This document shows positions 17,731 to 26,630 of a stretch of DNA of 64,000 bases, piece by piece (the first letter of the stretch is position 1; each line of letters begins with the position of its first letter). The DNA lies in NCBI RefSeq assembly GCF_900109055.1, contig NZ_FOIV01000001.1, positions 602,682 to 666,681 of the forward strand, read 5' to 3'. The position numbers and the translations under genes were made by a program. This DNA is from Prevotella sp. khp7. Its GTDB lineage: Bacteria; Bacteroidota; Bacteroidia; Bacteroidales; Bacteroidaceae. The notes beneath the pieces are model-generated. The model was not told the origin of the DNA. It ran no database searches and was given only the letters and a program-made list of their open reading frames with translations.

Positions 17731-19250
17731 TGCAGAATAGTTTAGCAACATATTCCAAAGAAAATGGAGGAAGAGTATTATTACTTTTCCTTCTATTTTT
17801 GCTGGCAATCTATGAATTCTATTCATCAGGCTACACTTCATTCGCAATTGTATGCCTAATACCTTTATTCGTTGTCGTTACTATTATTTCATTCAAGTAC
17901 AGAATGTTCTTGTTTTGGTTATTGTTTTTCTTGAACTACTTTAATCAAATGCAAGACTTTCCTTCTCTGCCTGGACCAAGATCGCTTCCCAATGAGATTC
18001 TGGAGATTCTACTTCTGGCCATAGCACTCATTGATATTAAAGATAGTAACTTCAAAAGAACGGGCAATATAATGCTATTTGCCCTTTTAATATGGTGTGG
18101 CTTCTGTACATTAGAGATGTTAAATGACACCTGCGGACTGGGATTTAATATAGGGGCATGGTATACGGGAGCACGTATGCTTGCATTTCAAATGCTATAC
18201 ATCTTCCTTGTTTTCTGCATATACATTTCAAATCCGAAAATATTAGTCCAATATTTGTTTTTCTGGGGAGCCTTGGCTTTATTTGCCGTATTTTGGGCAT
18301 GGAAACAACAAAACATAGGTTTAACAACATATGAATACGGTTGGTTATATTTTGGCCCAGGAGGTAACACTCACCTACTACAAGCAGGAACTCTTATAAG
18401 ATACTGGTCTATTTACAGTGATGCTGCTAATTATGGCATTGCGATGGCATCAACTGGTGTTGCTTTTATAATTTTCGGTATTACTTCAAAAATAAAGAAG
18501 TTCAAATATATCTTCTTATTCATCGGAATCTTATGCATATGGGGCATGTTCCCATCTGGAACCCGTACAGCAATAGCTTGTGTTGGAGCTGGTTTCATTT
18601 TATACATTTTCTTATCAAAATCTTTCAAGATCGCAATCCCATTCACAATACTGTTCGCTTTGGGAGCTTTCATTCTTGTCTTTACAAATATTGGTAATGG
18701 CAACCAGCAGATTCGACGTATGAGAAGTGCATTTGACAAGACAGATGCTTCCGCAAATGTTAGAAGCATCAACCAAGAAACCATGAAGAAGTATATGAGA
18801 GACGCTCCATGGGGGATTGGAGTTGGTATGGGAATGGATAATGTGCCAGCCAATAATAAATATAGAAGAATGGCAACTATTGCGCCCGACTCTGAATATG
18901 TATTTATATGGTTACATACTGGAGTAATTGGAATTACGATCTTTATAATAACCACAATAATGATCCTTTTAGGGGCATGTCGCATTGTATTCTTTAAACT
19001 TAAGAGTCCCTCACTACGAGGTATCGGGGCAGGAATGTGCTGTGCTTTCGTATCCCAGCAATTGGGAGCATACGGAAACCAAGTACTCATGCAGTTCCCT
19101 AACGGATTGGTCTTCTATGGAGCCATCAGTGTTGTATACATCCTACCATATATTGAGAATGAATGGATTGAATATGAAGCAAAACTGTTGGCTAAACAAG
19201 AAGAAAGGAAACGTATAAAGTTAGAAAAGAAACTTGCATCAAGAGTATAA
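17730..19250 (+). CDS. O-antigen polymerase/ligase-like membrane protein (Wzy-like)
   Basis: 506-residue polytopic membrane protein with about 11-12 predicted helices and a long periplasmic loop (about residues 335-385, including RMRSAFDKTDASANVRS and APWGIGVGMGMDNVP). This is characteristic of the Wzy/WaaL superfamily (PF04932). GTRTAIACVGAGF before that loop is the usual Arg-containing segment. The C-terminal tail is highly charged. In context (after a co-polymerase, with a flippase gene at 35342) polymerisation of flipped repeat units is the likely role; ligase activity cannot be excluded. One-base overlap with the preceding gene and a 17-bp overlap with the following one indicate translational coupling. 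Confidence 0.82.
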   Translation: MQNSLATYSKENGGRVLLLFLLFLLAIYEFYSSGYTSFAIVCLIPLFVVVTIISFKYRMFLFWLLFFLNYFNQMQDFPSLPGPRSLPNEILEILLLAIALIDIKDSNFKRTGNIMLFALLIWCGFCTLEMLNDTCGLGFNIGAWYTGARMLAFQMLYIFLVFCIYISNPKILVQYLFFWGALALFAVFWAWKQQNIGLTTYEYGWLYFGPGGNTHLLQAGTLIRYWSIYSDAANYGIAMASTGVAFIIFGITSKIKKFKYIFLFIGILCIWGMFPSGTRTAIACVGAGFILYIFLSKSFKIAIPFTILFALGAFILVFTNIGNGNQQIRRMRSAFDKTDASANVRSINQETMKKYMRDAPWGIGVGMGMDNVPANNKYRRMATIAPDSEYVFIWLHTGVIGITIFIITTIMILLGACRIVFFKLKSPSLRGIGAGMCCAFVSQQLGAYGNQVLMQFPNGLVFYGAISVVYILPYIENEWIEYEAKLLAKQEERKRIKLEKKLASRV

Positions 19251-20112
19251 ATTATCTATTATCACAGTCAATTACAACGGTCTTCAAGATACCTGTGAAC
19301 TAATTGATAGTATCACCTTCACAGACGATACAGAGGTGATTGTAGTAGATAATGCATCAAAAAGAAACGAAGCAAGCGTTATTCAAGAACGTTATCCACA
19401 GATTAAGGTTATTAAAAGTGAGCAAAACCTGGGTTTTGCTGGTGGAAATAACATTGGTATTAAACAAGCAAAAGGCAAATATCTTTTTCTTGTTAATAAT
19501 GACGCTGTCTTTAAAGATTACAACATTCAGGTATTAATAGACCGTATAGAGTCATCGTCATCTATTGGCATAGTATGTCCCAAGATTCGTTTTGACTGGG
19601 GCAACCATCCAATTCAGTTTGCAGGATATACACCGCTATCCAAGATAACGATCCGCAATCAAGCTATAGGTTTCGGAGAAGAAGATAATGGGCAGTATGA
19701 AACAGCCCACCCTACTCCATACGCTCATGGAGCAGCTATGCTTATCAAACGTGAAGCCATTGAGAAAGTCGGCTTGATGCCAGAATGCTTTTTCCTCTAT
19801 TATGAGGAATTAGACTGGTCGATGATGTTTACTAATGCTGGCTATGAGATATGGTATGAGCCTGCTTGTACTATATATCACAAGGAAAGCCAGAGTACAG
19901 GACGGAATAGCAAATTACGTGCTTACTACCTCACTCGCAATCGTCTCCTTTTTATTAAACGTAACCGACAGGGAGTCACTAGATATCTTTCCTATATATA
20001 TATAATAGGTATAGTTATACCCCGCGACATCACCAAGTATTTATTACAAAGGAAATTCAGTCTGACAATTCCGATATTGAGAGGGTTGAAGGATTTCATC
20101 ATTAAACTATAA
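19234..20112 (+). CDS. GT2 glycosyltransferase (rhamnosyltransferase-like), TTG start
   Basis: 292-residue cytoplasmic GT-A enzyme of family GT2. It starts LSIITVNYNGLQDTCELIDSI with VIVVDNASK, LGFAGGNNIGIKQAKGKYL and the DxD-like LVNNDAVF, and has FFLYYEELDWSMMF, the usual acceptor/acid segment of WbbL-like transferases. The only possible start after the upstream in-frame TAG at 19222-19224 is TTG at 19234. It lies inside the last codons of the polymerase gene, so re-initiation on a TTG is expected. Donor and acceptor sugars cannot be read from the sequence. Confidence 0.85.
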   Translation: MHQEYKLSIITVNYNGLQDTCELIDSITFTDDTEVIVVDNASKRNEASVIQERYPQIKVIKSEQNLGFAGGNNIGIKQAKGKYLFLVNNDAVFKDYNIQVLIDRIESSSSIGIVCPKIRFDWGNHPIQFAGYTPLSKITIRNQAIGFGEEDNGQYETAHPTPYAHGAAMLIKREAIEKVGLMPECFFLYYEELDWSMMFTNAGYEIWYEPACTIYHKESQSTGRNSKLRAYYLTRNRLLFIKRNRQGVTRYLSYIYIIGIVIPRDITKYLLQRKFSLTIPILRGLKDFIIKL

Positions 20113-20126
20113 ACTATAATCAGAAT

Positions 20127-21299
20127 ATGAATTTAGATTTTTGGCTCATATTATATATTATCGATTGGACACTCTATGCGTTTGTTGCTTGCACTGTCTT
20201 GTATTTAGGTGTGTATGCCATTGCTTCCCTATTTGGAAAGAATACGGTTATCAATAAGGCAAAGACTCAGAAACGTTTTGCGATTCTGATTCCTTCACAC
20301 AAACAAGATGAGGTAATTGAGCATACTGTTGTTTCTATTTTGGGACAGGCATATCCTCAACGTTTGTTTGATGTTGTTGTCATTTCAGACCATCAGAGTG
20401 AGATGACAAACATGAAGTTGGCCCAATATCCTATTACACTCCTTACACCTGACTTTGAAGAAAGCACAAAGGCAAAGTCACTCCAGTATGCAATCTTAAA
20501 CTTACCTGAATTTAAGATTTACGACATTGCCCTTATCTTGGATGCTGACAATATTGTAGATCAAGATTTTCTGACCAATGTCAATGATGCTTTCGAGACT
20601 GCGGCCACGAAAGCTATTCAGTTACATCGCATATCACGAAACCGTGACACTGCAGCTGCACGCATGGGATCTATCTTTGAAGAAATCAACAACGCTATTT
20701 TCCGTCGTGGTCATATCAATCTTGGCGTATCATCCGCATTAGCCGGTTCTGGTACAGCCTATGATTTTAACTGGTTTAAGACCAATGTCATGAAAGCTAA
20801 AACTGCTGGTGAAGATAAAGAAATGGAAGCACTTCTGCTGCGTCAGGGATATTTCATTGACTACTTTGATAACATCCTGGTATATGGTGAGAAGATGCGT
20901 ACAACAGTTAAAATGAATGAGCAACACGAACGGTGGGCTTATCAGCAACTACAGAATCTCATTAGGAACATCAAATTCCTACCAGGAGCAATATTCCAAA
21001 AACAGTACGACTTGGCAGACAAAATCATACAATGGATGTTAATGCCGCGCACCTCAATGGTCGGAATCATTATGTTAATGAGTATCATACTACCATTTAT
21101 TTACTTAACTATAGCTATAAAATGGTGGATTATTGGTTTCGTTGCATTATTCATCTTTGCTTTAGCCACACCAGATTATCTAGTCGATGAAATGTGGGAT
21201 AAGACCTTTCTAAGATCTCCATTTGTTACGCTATGGGGGATCATCAGTACAAAATTATTGAGTTTGGGATTAAGCTTTAAGAAAAAAGGTATACGATGA
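20127..21299 (+). CDS. Membrane GT2, QxxRW synthase-like, first of a tandem pair
   Basis: 390 residues: N-terminal membrane helix (about 10-35), cytoplasmic GT2 domain, then two to three C-terminal membrane helices (about 305-350). The four landmarks of processive beta-glycosyltransferases (cellulose, chitin and hyaluronan synthase clan) are visible: Asp in VVISDHQSE, DxD in ILDADNIV, acidic motif in AGEDKEMEALLLRQG (usually TED), and QHERW for QxxRW. It shares the whole layout with the next gene, including KAKSLQYAI/KAKAMQYAI and EEINNAIFR/EEINNTIFR, so the pair arose by duplication. The stop overlaps the next start by 4 bp. The product is unknown. Confidence 0.82.
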   Translation: MNLDFWLILYIIDWTLYAFVACTVLYLGVYAIASLFGKNTVINKAKTQKRFAILIPSHKQDEVIEHTVVSILGQAYPQRLFDVVVISDHQSEMTNMKLAQYPITLLTPDFEESTKAKSLQYAILNLPEFKIYDIALILDADNIVDQDFLTNVNDAFETAATKAIQLHRISRNRDTAAARMGSIFEEINNAIFRRGHINLGVSSALAGSGTAYDFNWFKTNVMKAKTAGEDKEMEALLLRQGYFIDYFDNILVYGEKMRTTVKMNEQHERWAYQQLQNLIRNIKFLPGAIFQKQYDLADKIIQWMLMPRTSMVGIIMLMSIILPFIYLTIAIKWWIIGFVALFIFALATPDYLVDEMWDKTFLRSPFVTLWGIISTKLLSLGLSFKKKGIR

Positions 21300-22465
21300 T
21301 GTGGCAGATATTACATATCATAGACATTACGCTATGGGTGATTATCCTTGGCTCTGTAGCATATGTAGCATTCTTTACCTTTATATCTCTCTTTTATGAA
21401 AAAGAAGACAGAATTGCCATCCATGCTGCTGCCCTCCACAATAGAATGGCAAAATTTCTCATTCTATACCCAGCCTATAATGAGGATCGCGTAATTATAA
21501 ATGCCGTAGAGCGTTTTCTTGAACAAGATTATCCCAAAGACCATTATACAGTTGTCGTCATATCTGATCACATGCAATCAGAAACGAATGAACATCTTCG
21601 CAAATTACCTATTACCCTTCTTACACCGACTTTTGAGAAGAGTTCAAAGGCTAAAGCTATGCAATATGCCATCAACGAAGTACAAGGTGATTTCGACAAT
21701 GTCGTCATCTTAGATGCTGATAACGTTGTACGACCAGAGTTCCTATCGCAACTGAATGTTTTCTGCAGTGTTTACGATGCCATTCAATGCCACCGCTGCG
21801 CCAAGAACGCAGATAACAGCGTCGCTGTTCTTGATGGCGCTAGTGAAGAAATCAACAACACCATTTTCCGCAAAGCTCATAACAGATTAGGTTTGGCATC
21901 AGCATTAATCGGTTCTGGTATGTGTTTCAACTACGAACTATTTAAAAAGAATGTATTCCAATTAAAAACCGCAGGAGAAGATCGCGAATTAGAAGCGCTC
22001 TTACTCCATCAAGAGATATTTATCAAATATGCTCCGGATATTCACGTATTTGATGAGAAAGTTAATAGTCAAGAGAGTTTCCAACGTCAGCGCATGCGTT
22101 GGATGACGGCTCAGATACAGAGTCTGTTTAGTAATCTCCCCAAAATCCCTGAAGCCCTCATCCATGGCAAAATTAATTTCATCGATAAGACGATTCAGCA
22201 GGCTTTGATTCCCCGTTCAATCCTTATTGTCTTATTGACAGGTATATCCATCCTGATGACGATTATCGTTCCTCAATGGAGTGAAAAGTGGTGGATTCTT
22301 CTGGCAGTCCTTTCTTTCTCTCTCTTTATCGCCATCCCAAGGCAATTACGAATACGCTCATTCAGCAAAGCACTAGCAATTCCTGGACTTGTATTACGCA
22401 TGTTCAGAAATATTCTCCACATGGATCGCAAGAACACGGATTTCATTCATACTCAACATGGTTAA
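21296..22465 (+). CDS. Membrane GT2, QxxRW synthase-like, second of a tandem pair
   Basis: 389-residue paralogue of the preceding protein with the same topology: one N-terminal helix, GT2 domain, C-terminal helices from about residue 300. Motifs are VVISDHMQSE, VILDADNVV, AGEDRELEALLLHQE and RQRMRW (QxxRW as QRMRW). The two synthases overlap by ATGA and are probably made in fixed ratio. Whether they work as a heteromer or add two different residues cannot be decided here. The 3' end overlaps the convergent GT4 gene at 22462 by 4 bp, closing the first plus-strand operon of the locus (12944-22465). Confidence 0.82.
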   Translation: MMWQILHIIDITLWVIILGSVAYVAFFTFISLFYEKEDRIAIHAAALHNRMAKFLILYPAYNEDRVIINAVERFLEQDYPKDHYTVVVISDHMQSETNEHLRKLPITLLTPTFEKSSKAKAMQYAINEVQGDFDNVVILDADNVVRPEFLSQLNVFCSVYDAIQCHRCAKNADNSVAVLDGASEEINNTIFRKAHNRLGLASALIGSGMCFNYELFKKNVFQLKTAGEDRELEALLLHQEIFIKYAPDIHVFDEKVNSQESFQRQRMRWMTAQIQSLFSNLPKIPEALIHGKINFIDKTIQQALIPRSILIVLLTGISILMTIIVPQWSEKWWILLAVLSFSLFIAIPRQLRIRSFSKALAIPGLVLRMFRNILHMDRKNTDFIHTQHG

Positions 22466-23580
22466 CATGAATACCTCTCAAGCAGTTGCTTCCATTGAAG
22501 CATAACACTATCACTTTTATAACGTTTGGCAGAACTTACAGCATTAGTTCCCATATACAGACGAAGCGAATCATCTTCTATCAATTGGCATATTCGTTCT
22601 GCAAACAGTTCTTTACTATATTTTCCAATAAGGAATCCATCATGTCCATCTGAGATAATCGCACCAGGGCCATATGGGCAATCAAAAGCAATAACGGGCA
22701 AGCCACAACTCATTGCCTCTGGCAATACCAAGCCAAACGGTTCATAGCGTGATGTCATGATCAATAATGAGCATTCTAAATATCTATCCAAAATCTCATC
22801 TGTAGGCGGAAATACCTCAATATTTAAATCCTCATCCTTTATCACTTCTAAAAAGTTGTTCTTTAAGGCACCCTCACCATACACGTTGAGTTTCCATTCA
22901 GGATGACGATGGTGTACTAATTGCCATATACTCAACAAACTCCATACATCTTTTTGCTCTGAGAATCTTCCAACGAATATAACATTCTTCGACTGCAATC
23001 CACTATGCTTTCCTAAAGGATTAAAATTCAACAGATTAGGTATAACATAAACATTATCATTATATCTTCGCCAGTCATCAGCATCTCCGTTTGTCAACGA
23101 CACAACACAATCAGCCCTGTTTACACTTCTCCTATCAAAATATTGGCGAATTCTTCTCAACAAGGATAGCTTTTCATATAAATAACTATTACACATGGAA
23201 TGCGACTCATAAACTAAAGGTATTCTTTTATCAGCTTTACGGATTAAACCAACAAATTCCATGCGAATACATATCATCAGATCCGGCTCTATCTCGTTTA
23301 TAGCAGCTTTAAGGCGTTTAAGAAACAACCGATTCAGTTTCGTATAAACAAGAATACGTTTCAATCCACAATACCTATATTGATGATGAAACTGAATATT
23401 CAAATCACGCGCATGTATTCGACTGTCTAGTGGATAAGGGGCAACATGTTTCCCTTGATTAGTTGTGATTACATACACATCATAACCAAAGTGTTCAACA
23501 AGATAATTCATCTTATTGCTAAGGACGCGTTCAATACCGCCCCAAACAGCTAATGCATCTGTGATATACAGAATTCTCAT
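22462..23580 (-). CDS. GT4 glycosyltransferase
   Basis: 372-residue GT-B enzyme of family GT4. N-terminal domain begins RILYITDALAVWGGIERVLS with NKMNYLVEHFGYDV. The nucleotide-sugar site is in the C-terminal domain: VIFVGRFSEQKD near residue 200 and the E-x7-E region SRYEPFGLVLPEAMSCGLP near 285. It belongs to a group of related GT4 proteins in this locus (see 28839, 36889, 38885, 41072) sharing GG-x-E/D-RV-x3-K-x-NYL at the N-terminus. It lies 18 bp after the GH16 gene on the same strand and is likely co-transcribed with it. Sugar specificity is unknown. Confidence 0.88.
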   Translation of the reverse strand: MRILYITDALAVWGGIERVLSNKMNYLVEHFGYDVYVITTNQGKHVAPYPLDSRIHARDLNIQFHHQYRYCGLKRILVYTKLNRLFLKRLKAAINEIEPDLMICIRMEFVGLIRKADKRIPLVYESHSMCNSYLYEKLSLLRRIRQYFDRRSVNRADCVVSLTNGDADDWRRYNDNVYVIPNLLNFNPLGKHSGLQSKNVIFVGRFSEQKDVWSLLSIWQLVHHRHPEWKLNVYGEGALKNNFLEVIKDEDLNIEVFPPTDEILDRYLECSLLIMTSRYEPFGLVLPEAMSCGLPVIAFDCPYGPGAIISDGHDGFLIGKYSKELFAERICQLIEDDSLRLYMGTNAVSSAKRYKSDSVMLQWKQLLERYSC

Positions 23581-23598
23581 CTTGATTCACTTTTTACT

Positions 23599-24453
23599 TT
23601 ACTCGTACACCCTGACATAGTCGATATAGTATCGCAGGGGGAACTGAGAGATATCAGGTTCGCCCCCATTGGCACCTATAGCGAGATTGAGGAGAATGTA
23701 GTGTTTGAAACCAGGGACGTTGTTTGAGAACGGATTCTCAGTATTGCCGTTATAGCCTCCGTTGAAAGTCTGCTTGAGATCGATTTCGTTCAGAAGTTCA
23801 TCATCCAGATAGAGACGGATGAAGTCTTTGTCCCAGTCCATACGCCAGATATGGAACTTATTTGCCCAGTCAGGATCTTTCTCTGTATAGTGAATAAAAG
23901 GCGTAACAACAGAATCCCATATAGCATGCCATCGCTCTGATGCCCCCCAACAAGCATTGGCAAGAATTGAAGGCCGACCGTCTTTAATATAATACTCCAG
24001 CATATCAATCTCACCATTCAGAGGCCATTCCCATTTATTGCCCAAAAGCCAAATGGCAGGCCATGAGCCTGAAGCTACAGGGATTTTAGCACGCACTTCA
24101 AAACGGCCATAAAGGAATTGCCGGCTCAGACGAGTAGTCAAACTGCTGGATGTGAATTCTATATATTCACGATTCCTACGCCAATCACCATTACCTGTTT
24201 CGTAATCCGGATTAGGGCGATGTTCCTGACGACCTTCGATTACCAGACATCCATCCTTTACGAAAGCATTCTGCGGCTGATACCACTGAAGTTCCTGATT
24301 CCGAACAAATCCACGTTCAAAGGTCCAATCCTTCGAAGGCCGTCCATCCACATCAAACTCATCGCTCCATACCAGGCGATATTCCTTTTGTCCTTGTGCA
24401 ATGACTGATAATAACAAGAACAATATAGTTCCTATATTCTTTCTAATATCCAT
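23599..24453 (-). CDS. Secreted GH16 glycoside hydrolase (beta-glucanase-like)
   Basis: 284 residues with a signal peptide (about 1-21, ending AQG). The GH16 active site is GEIDMLEYY near residues 147-155: Glu148 nucleophile and Glu153 acid/base in the E-x-D-x-x-E form of laminarinase/lichenase-type enzymes. Other family segments are YRLVWSDEFDVDG, GRFEVRAKIPVASGSWPAIW and PGFKHYILLNLAIGANGG. It would act in the periplasm or outside on a beta-linked glycan. The first in-frame ATG (24474) overlaps the promoter -7 element, so the start at 24453 is chosen. Its place inside a synthesis locus suggests trimming or release of the locus polymer rather than food digestion; this is inference. Confidence 0.9.
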   Translation of the reverse strand: MDIRKNIGTILFLLLSVIAQGQKEYRLVWSDEFDVDGRPSKDWTFERGFVRNQELQWYQPQNAFVKDGCLVIEGRQEHRPNPDYETGNGDWRRNREYIEFTSSSLTTRLSRQFLYGRFEVRAKIPVASGSWPAIWLLGNKWEWPLNGEIDMLEYYIKDGRPSILANACWGASERWHAIWDSVVTPFIHYTEKDPDWANKFHIWRMDWDKDFIRLYLDDELLNEIDLKQTFNGGYNGNTENPFSNNVPGFKHYILLNLAIGANGGEPDISQFPLRYYIDYVRVYE

Positions 24454-24462
24454 AAAACTCTG

Positions 24463-24470
24463 CAAATATA
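24463..24470 (-). promoter_or_regulatory. -7 promoter element of the GH16 gene
   Basis: Minus strand reads TATATTTG, 9 bp upstream of the ATG at 24453. A second TAnnTTTG-like site (TATCTTTG) lies further upstream on the same strand. Confidence 0.6.
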
Positions 24471-24544
24471 GCAATTTTCAAAGATATGACCTAATATTAT
24501 CCAAACAAAAATAATAGAAAAGACCTATTATAAATAGTTCCTTG

Positions 24545-24632
24545 TTATAGTAACGATAAAGGGAACTGATAGTTTACACGTTGGGAACAGGTTGTTTCCT
24601 CGGAGGAAACTATCAGTTCCCTTTAGCGAAAC
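24545..24632. repeat. Array B of 22-bp phased dyads between the GH16 and UbiA genes
   Basis: Four consecutive 22-bp units end in AAC (24545-24566, 24567-24588, 24589-24610, 24611-24632). The internal boundaries have the form AAC-N5-GTT, with N5 being TGATA, AGGTT and TATCA, centred at 24569, 24591 and 24613. A perfect 18-bp inverted repeat (24558-24575 with 24607-24624) also spans the array. The divergent gap 24454-24739 contains this array, two promoters and the small palindrome at 24660. No gene is seen. Confidence 0.7.
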
Positions 24633-24659
24633 ATATGGAAACAAACATCTGGACACTTG

Positions 24660-24671
24660 ATGGTATACCAT
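24660..24671. promoter_or_regulatory. 12-bp perfect palindrome upstream of the UbiA-type gene
   Basis: ATGGTATACCAT is a perfect palindrome 54 bp upstream of the -7 element of the following gene. It could be an operator; there is no further evidence. Confidence 0.3.
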
Positions 24672-24702
24672 ACCACGGAAATGAAAATAAATCCCTAATT
24701 GT

Positions 24703-24733
24703 TTTGCATTTCACTCGATTTGTACTACCTTTG
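24703..24733 (+). promoter_or_regulatory. Promoter of the UbiA-type gene
   Basis: TTTG (24703-24706) and TACCTTTG (24726-24733) are 19 bp apart. Only 6 bp separate the -7 element from the ATG at 24740, so the mRNA would be leaderless or nearly so. Confidence 0.75.
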
Positions 24734-24739
24734 CACCCA

Positions 24740-25618
24740 ATGATACATTATATCAGGTTGCTCCGCCCACTACAGTGGCTCAAAAACGGATTCGTGTTTG
24801 CGCCCATTTTCTTCAGCAATAACCTGTTGAAGTGGGATTTGCTGTGGCCTACGCTTGTGGTGTTTGCGTCGTTCTGTTTAATCTCAAGCTCTATCTATTG
24901 CTTCAACGATTTGCGAGATGTAGAAGCCGACCGCCAGCATCCCAAGAAATGCAAGCGTCCGATAGCCTCTGGAAAAGTCTCCGTTAAGGGTGGATATGCT
25001 ATGATGGTACTTTCAATGGTAGGAGCCTATATGTTGCTACCTTTCTCAAACAGTGTAAACATACCTTATTTATATATCATTCTAGCCGCATATTGGCTGA
25101 TGAACATAGCATATTGCATCAAACTGAAGCAATATGCCATCCTTGATGTGGCGATTATAGCCGTTGGATTCGTAATTCGAGTGCTTATCGGAGGCGTTGC
25201 CTCAAACATCTGGATATCACATTGGTTGGTGATGATGACATTCCTTATCGCACTGTTCCTAGCCTTTACAAAACGTAATGACGACTATCGCATCTATGAA
25301 CAGACAGGCATAAAACCACGCGTTTCCATTACTGGTTACAATAAGACTTTTATTAATGAGGCTACGGCGATAATCGCCTCCGTCACACTCGTTTGCTACA
25401 TCATGTATACGATGTCGGAAGAAGTGATTGCCCGTATGGGAACCCGCTACGTCTACCTGACAAGCGGCTGGGTGCTGGCAGGAATGCTTCGTTATCTGCA
25501 AAATATGATTGTTTATGGCCTCAGTGGCTCCCCAACGAAGTCGCTCGTCAAGGATCATTTTATCCAGTTCTGTATCCTTGGATGGCTTGCCTCTTTCTTT
25601 GTGATAATCTATTTGTAG
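24740..25618 (+). CDS. UbiA-family prenyltransferase, decaprenyl-phosphate phosphoribosyltransferase-like
   Basis: 292 residues with about 8-9 membrane helices. The Asp-rich motif NDLRDVEADRQHPKKCKRP (residues 56-74) has the form seen in the DPPR-synthase branch of UbiA (Rv3806c-like), which joins phosphoribose to polyprenyl phosphate. A second acidic region is FTKRNDDYRIYE near 175-190. The N-terminal IHYIRLLRPLQWLKN is also typical of that branch. No DprE1/DprE2-like epimerase genes are in the window, so arabinofuranose formation is not shown. The frame is open upstream to 24581, but the promoter at 24703-24733 fixes the start at 24740. The 3' end overlaps the convergent acyltransferase by 10 bp. 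Confidence 0.8.
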   Translation: MIHYIRLLRPLQWLKNGFVFAPIFFSNNLLKWDLLWPTLVVFASFCLISSSIYCFNDLRDVEADRQHPKKCKRPIASGKVSVKGGYAMMVLSMVGAYMLLPFSNSVNIPYLYIILAAYWLMNIAYCIKLKQYAILDVAIIAVGFVIRVLIGGVASNIWISHWLVMMTFLIALFLAFTKRNDDYRIYEQTGIKPRVSITGYNKTFINEATAIIASVTLVCYIMYTMSEEVIARMGTRYVYLTSGWVLAGMLRYLQNMIVYGLSGSPTKSLVKDHFIQFCILGWLASFFVIIYL

Positions 25619-26622
25619 CGTTCATACTTCACGCCAAAGAGATAATGTCCAAGAAATGGGCTGAGACGAATAAGATAACTTGCTAATAAAGTAATGGCCA
25701 ATACGACGAGAGCGATAGCGAGAATGACGAAGAACTCAACAATCCGACTATCGTAAGCTCTCAGCTGATCTGCATAAGGCATCAGAAAACGGGGCAAGAA
25801 AAAGAAGTGTAACAGGTATATATCCAACGTACGTGTTCCTACATACTGCAAAGGACGAGACAGATGTAGCTTCTTAAGCCAAGAGCCAAAAAGGCGAAAA
25901 CATGTAAAAACAAGCCACATTCCCATTATTCCACCTACATAGAATCTGAGTATCTCATACCACAAGAGGTCAAGATGAGGTGAAGATGCAATAGCCAAAA
26001 ACAAGAAGGCAATAACAAGAACAACTATAGGTTTATTGGTCCAGCGAATGAATGTATCAAAGTTTCTCCGCATCCAAGTGCCAATATAGAAAAATAAGAA
26101 GAAGCGCCACAACGTGACACTCAGGAAGCCAAGCCCACTGACTATCATAGATTGAAAACCCACTGCAGATGATTGGATGCAATCATAATACCGCGCATAA
26201 ACAAATGACGAGAAAGTTATCAAGAATGCCATCCAAGGAGCCCACTTCCTGCCCAGACGGACAATCAACATGTAAAGAATAAAGAACTCAAACAATACAA
26301 ACGTGAACCAATAGCCTCCCTTCACAGCTCCTAACTGATGGAAGAACTCTGGTGGAGGAGCTAAAAGCAGCAGGAAAATGAAAGTCGGAAGCAACTGAAC
26401 CATCGCTTTATGACGTGCCACGATTTTAAACGGATGTTGGGCTATTGGCTCGAACAACCAACCGCTGATCATAAAGAAGCAAGGCAGGCGAAAGAGGAAA
26501 AACACAGCATTATATCCCATCTTAGGATCGTCCATGCAAAAATAGCACACATGCGCAAAGAGCACGAGAATCATCGTAAATCCTCGCATCGCATCAATGT
26601 ATTCTATTCGCCGACTTGCCAT
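25609..26622 (-). CDS. Acyltransferase-3 family membrane protein
   Basis: 337 residues, about 10 membrane helices, PF01757 family. These proteins O-acylate (usually acetylate) sugars of surface polysaccharides from the cytoplasmic acyl donor. Typical N-terminus RRIEYIDAMRGFTMILVLFAHV with the conserved His, then FFLFRLPCFFMISGWLF. The longer frame to 26661 is rejected because a minus-strand TATCTTTG element (26631-26638) lies within it; the ATG at 26622 follows after 8 bp. It is divergent from a second acyltransferase-3 gene. Confidence 0.88.
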   Translation of the reverse strand: MASRRIEYIDAMRGFTMILVLFAHVCYFCMDDPKMGYNAVFFLFRLPCFFMISGWLFEPIAQHPFKIVARHKAMVQLLPTFIFLLLLAPPPEFFHQLGAVKGGYWFTFVLFEFFILYMLIVRLGRKWAPWMAFLITFSSFVYARYYDCIQSSAVGFQSMIVSGLGFLSVTLWRFFLFFYIGTWMRRNFDTFIRWTNKPIVVLVIAFLFLAIASSPHLDLLWYEILRFYVGGIMGMWLVFTCFRLFGSWLKKLHLSRPLQYVGTRTLDIYLLHFFFLPRFLMPYADQLRAYDSRIVEFFVILAIALVVLAITLLASYLIRLSPFLGHYLFGVKYERYK

Positions 26623-26630
26623 TTCATTGG

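Noticed and set aside
18431..19090. A 219-codon minus-strand frame
   Set aside because: It is antisense to the Wzy-like polymerase with no promoter; low-complexity hydrophobic shadow.
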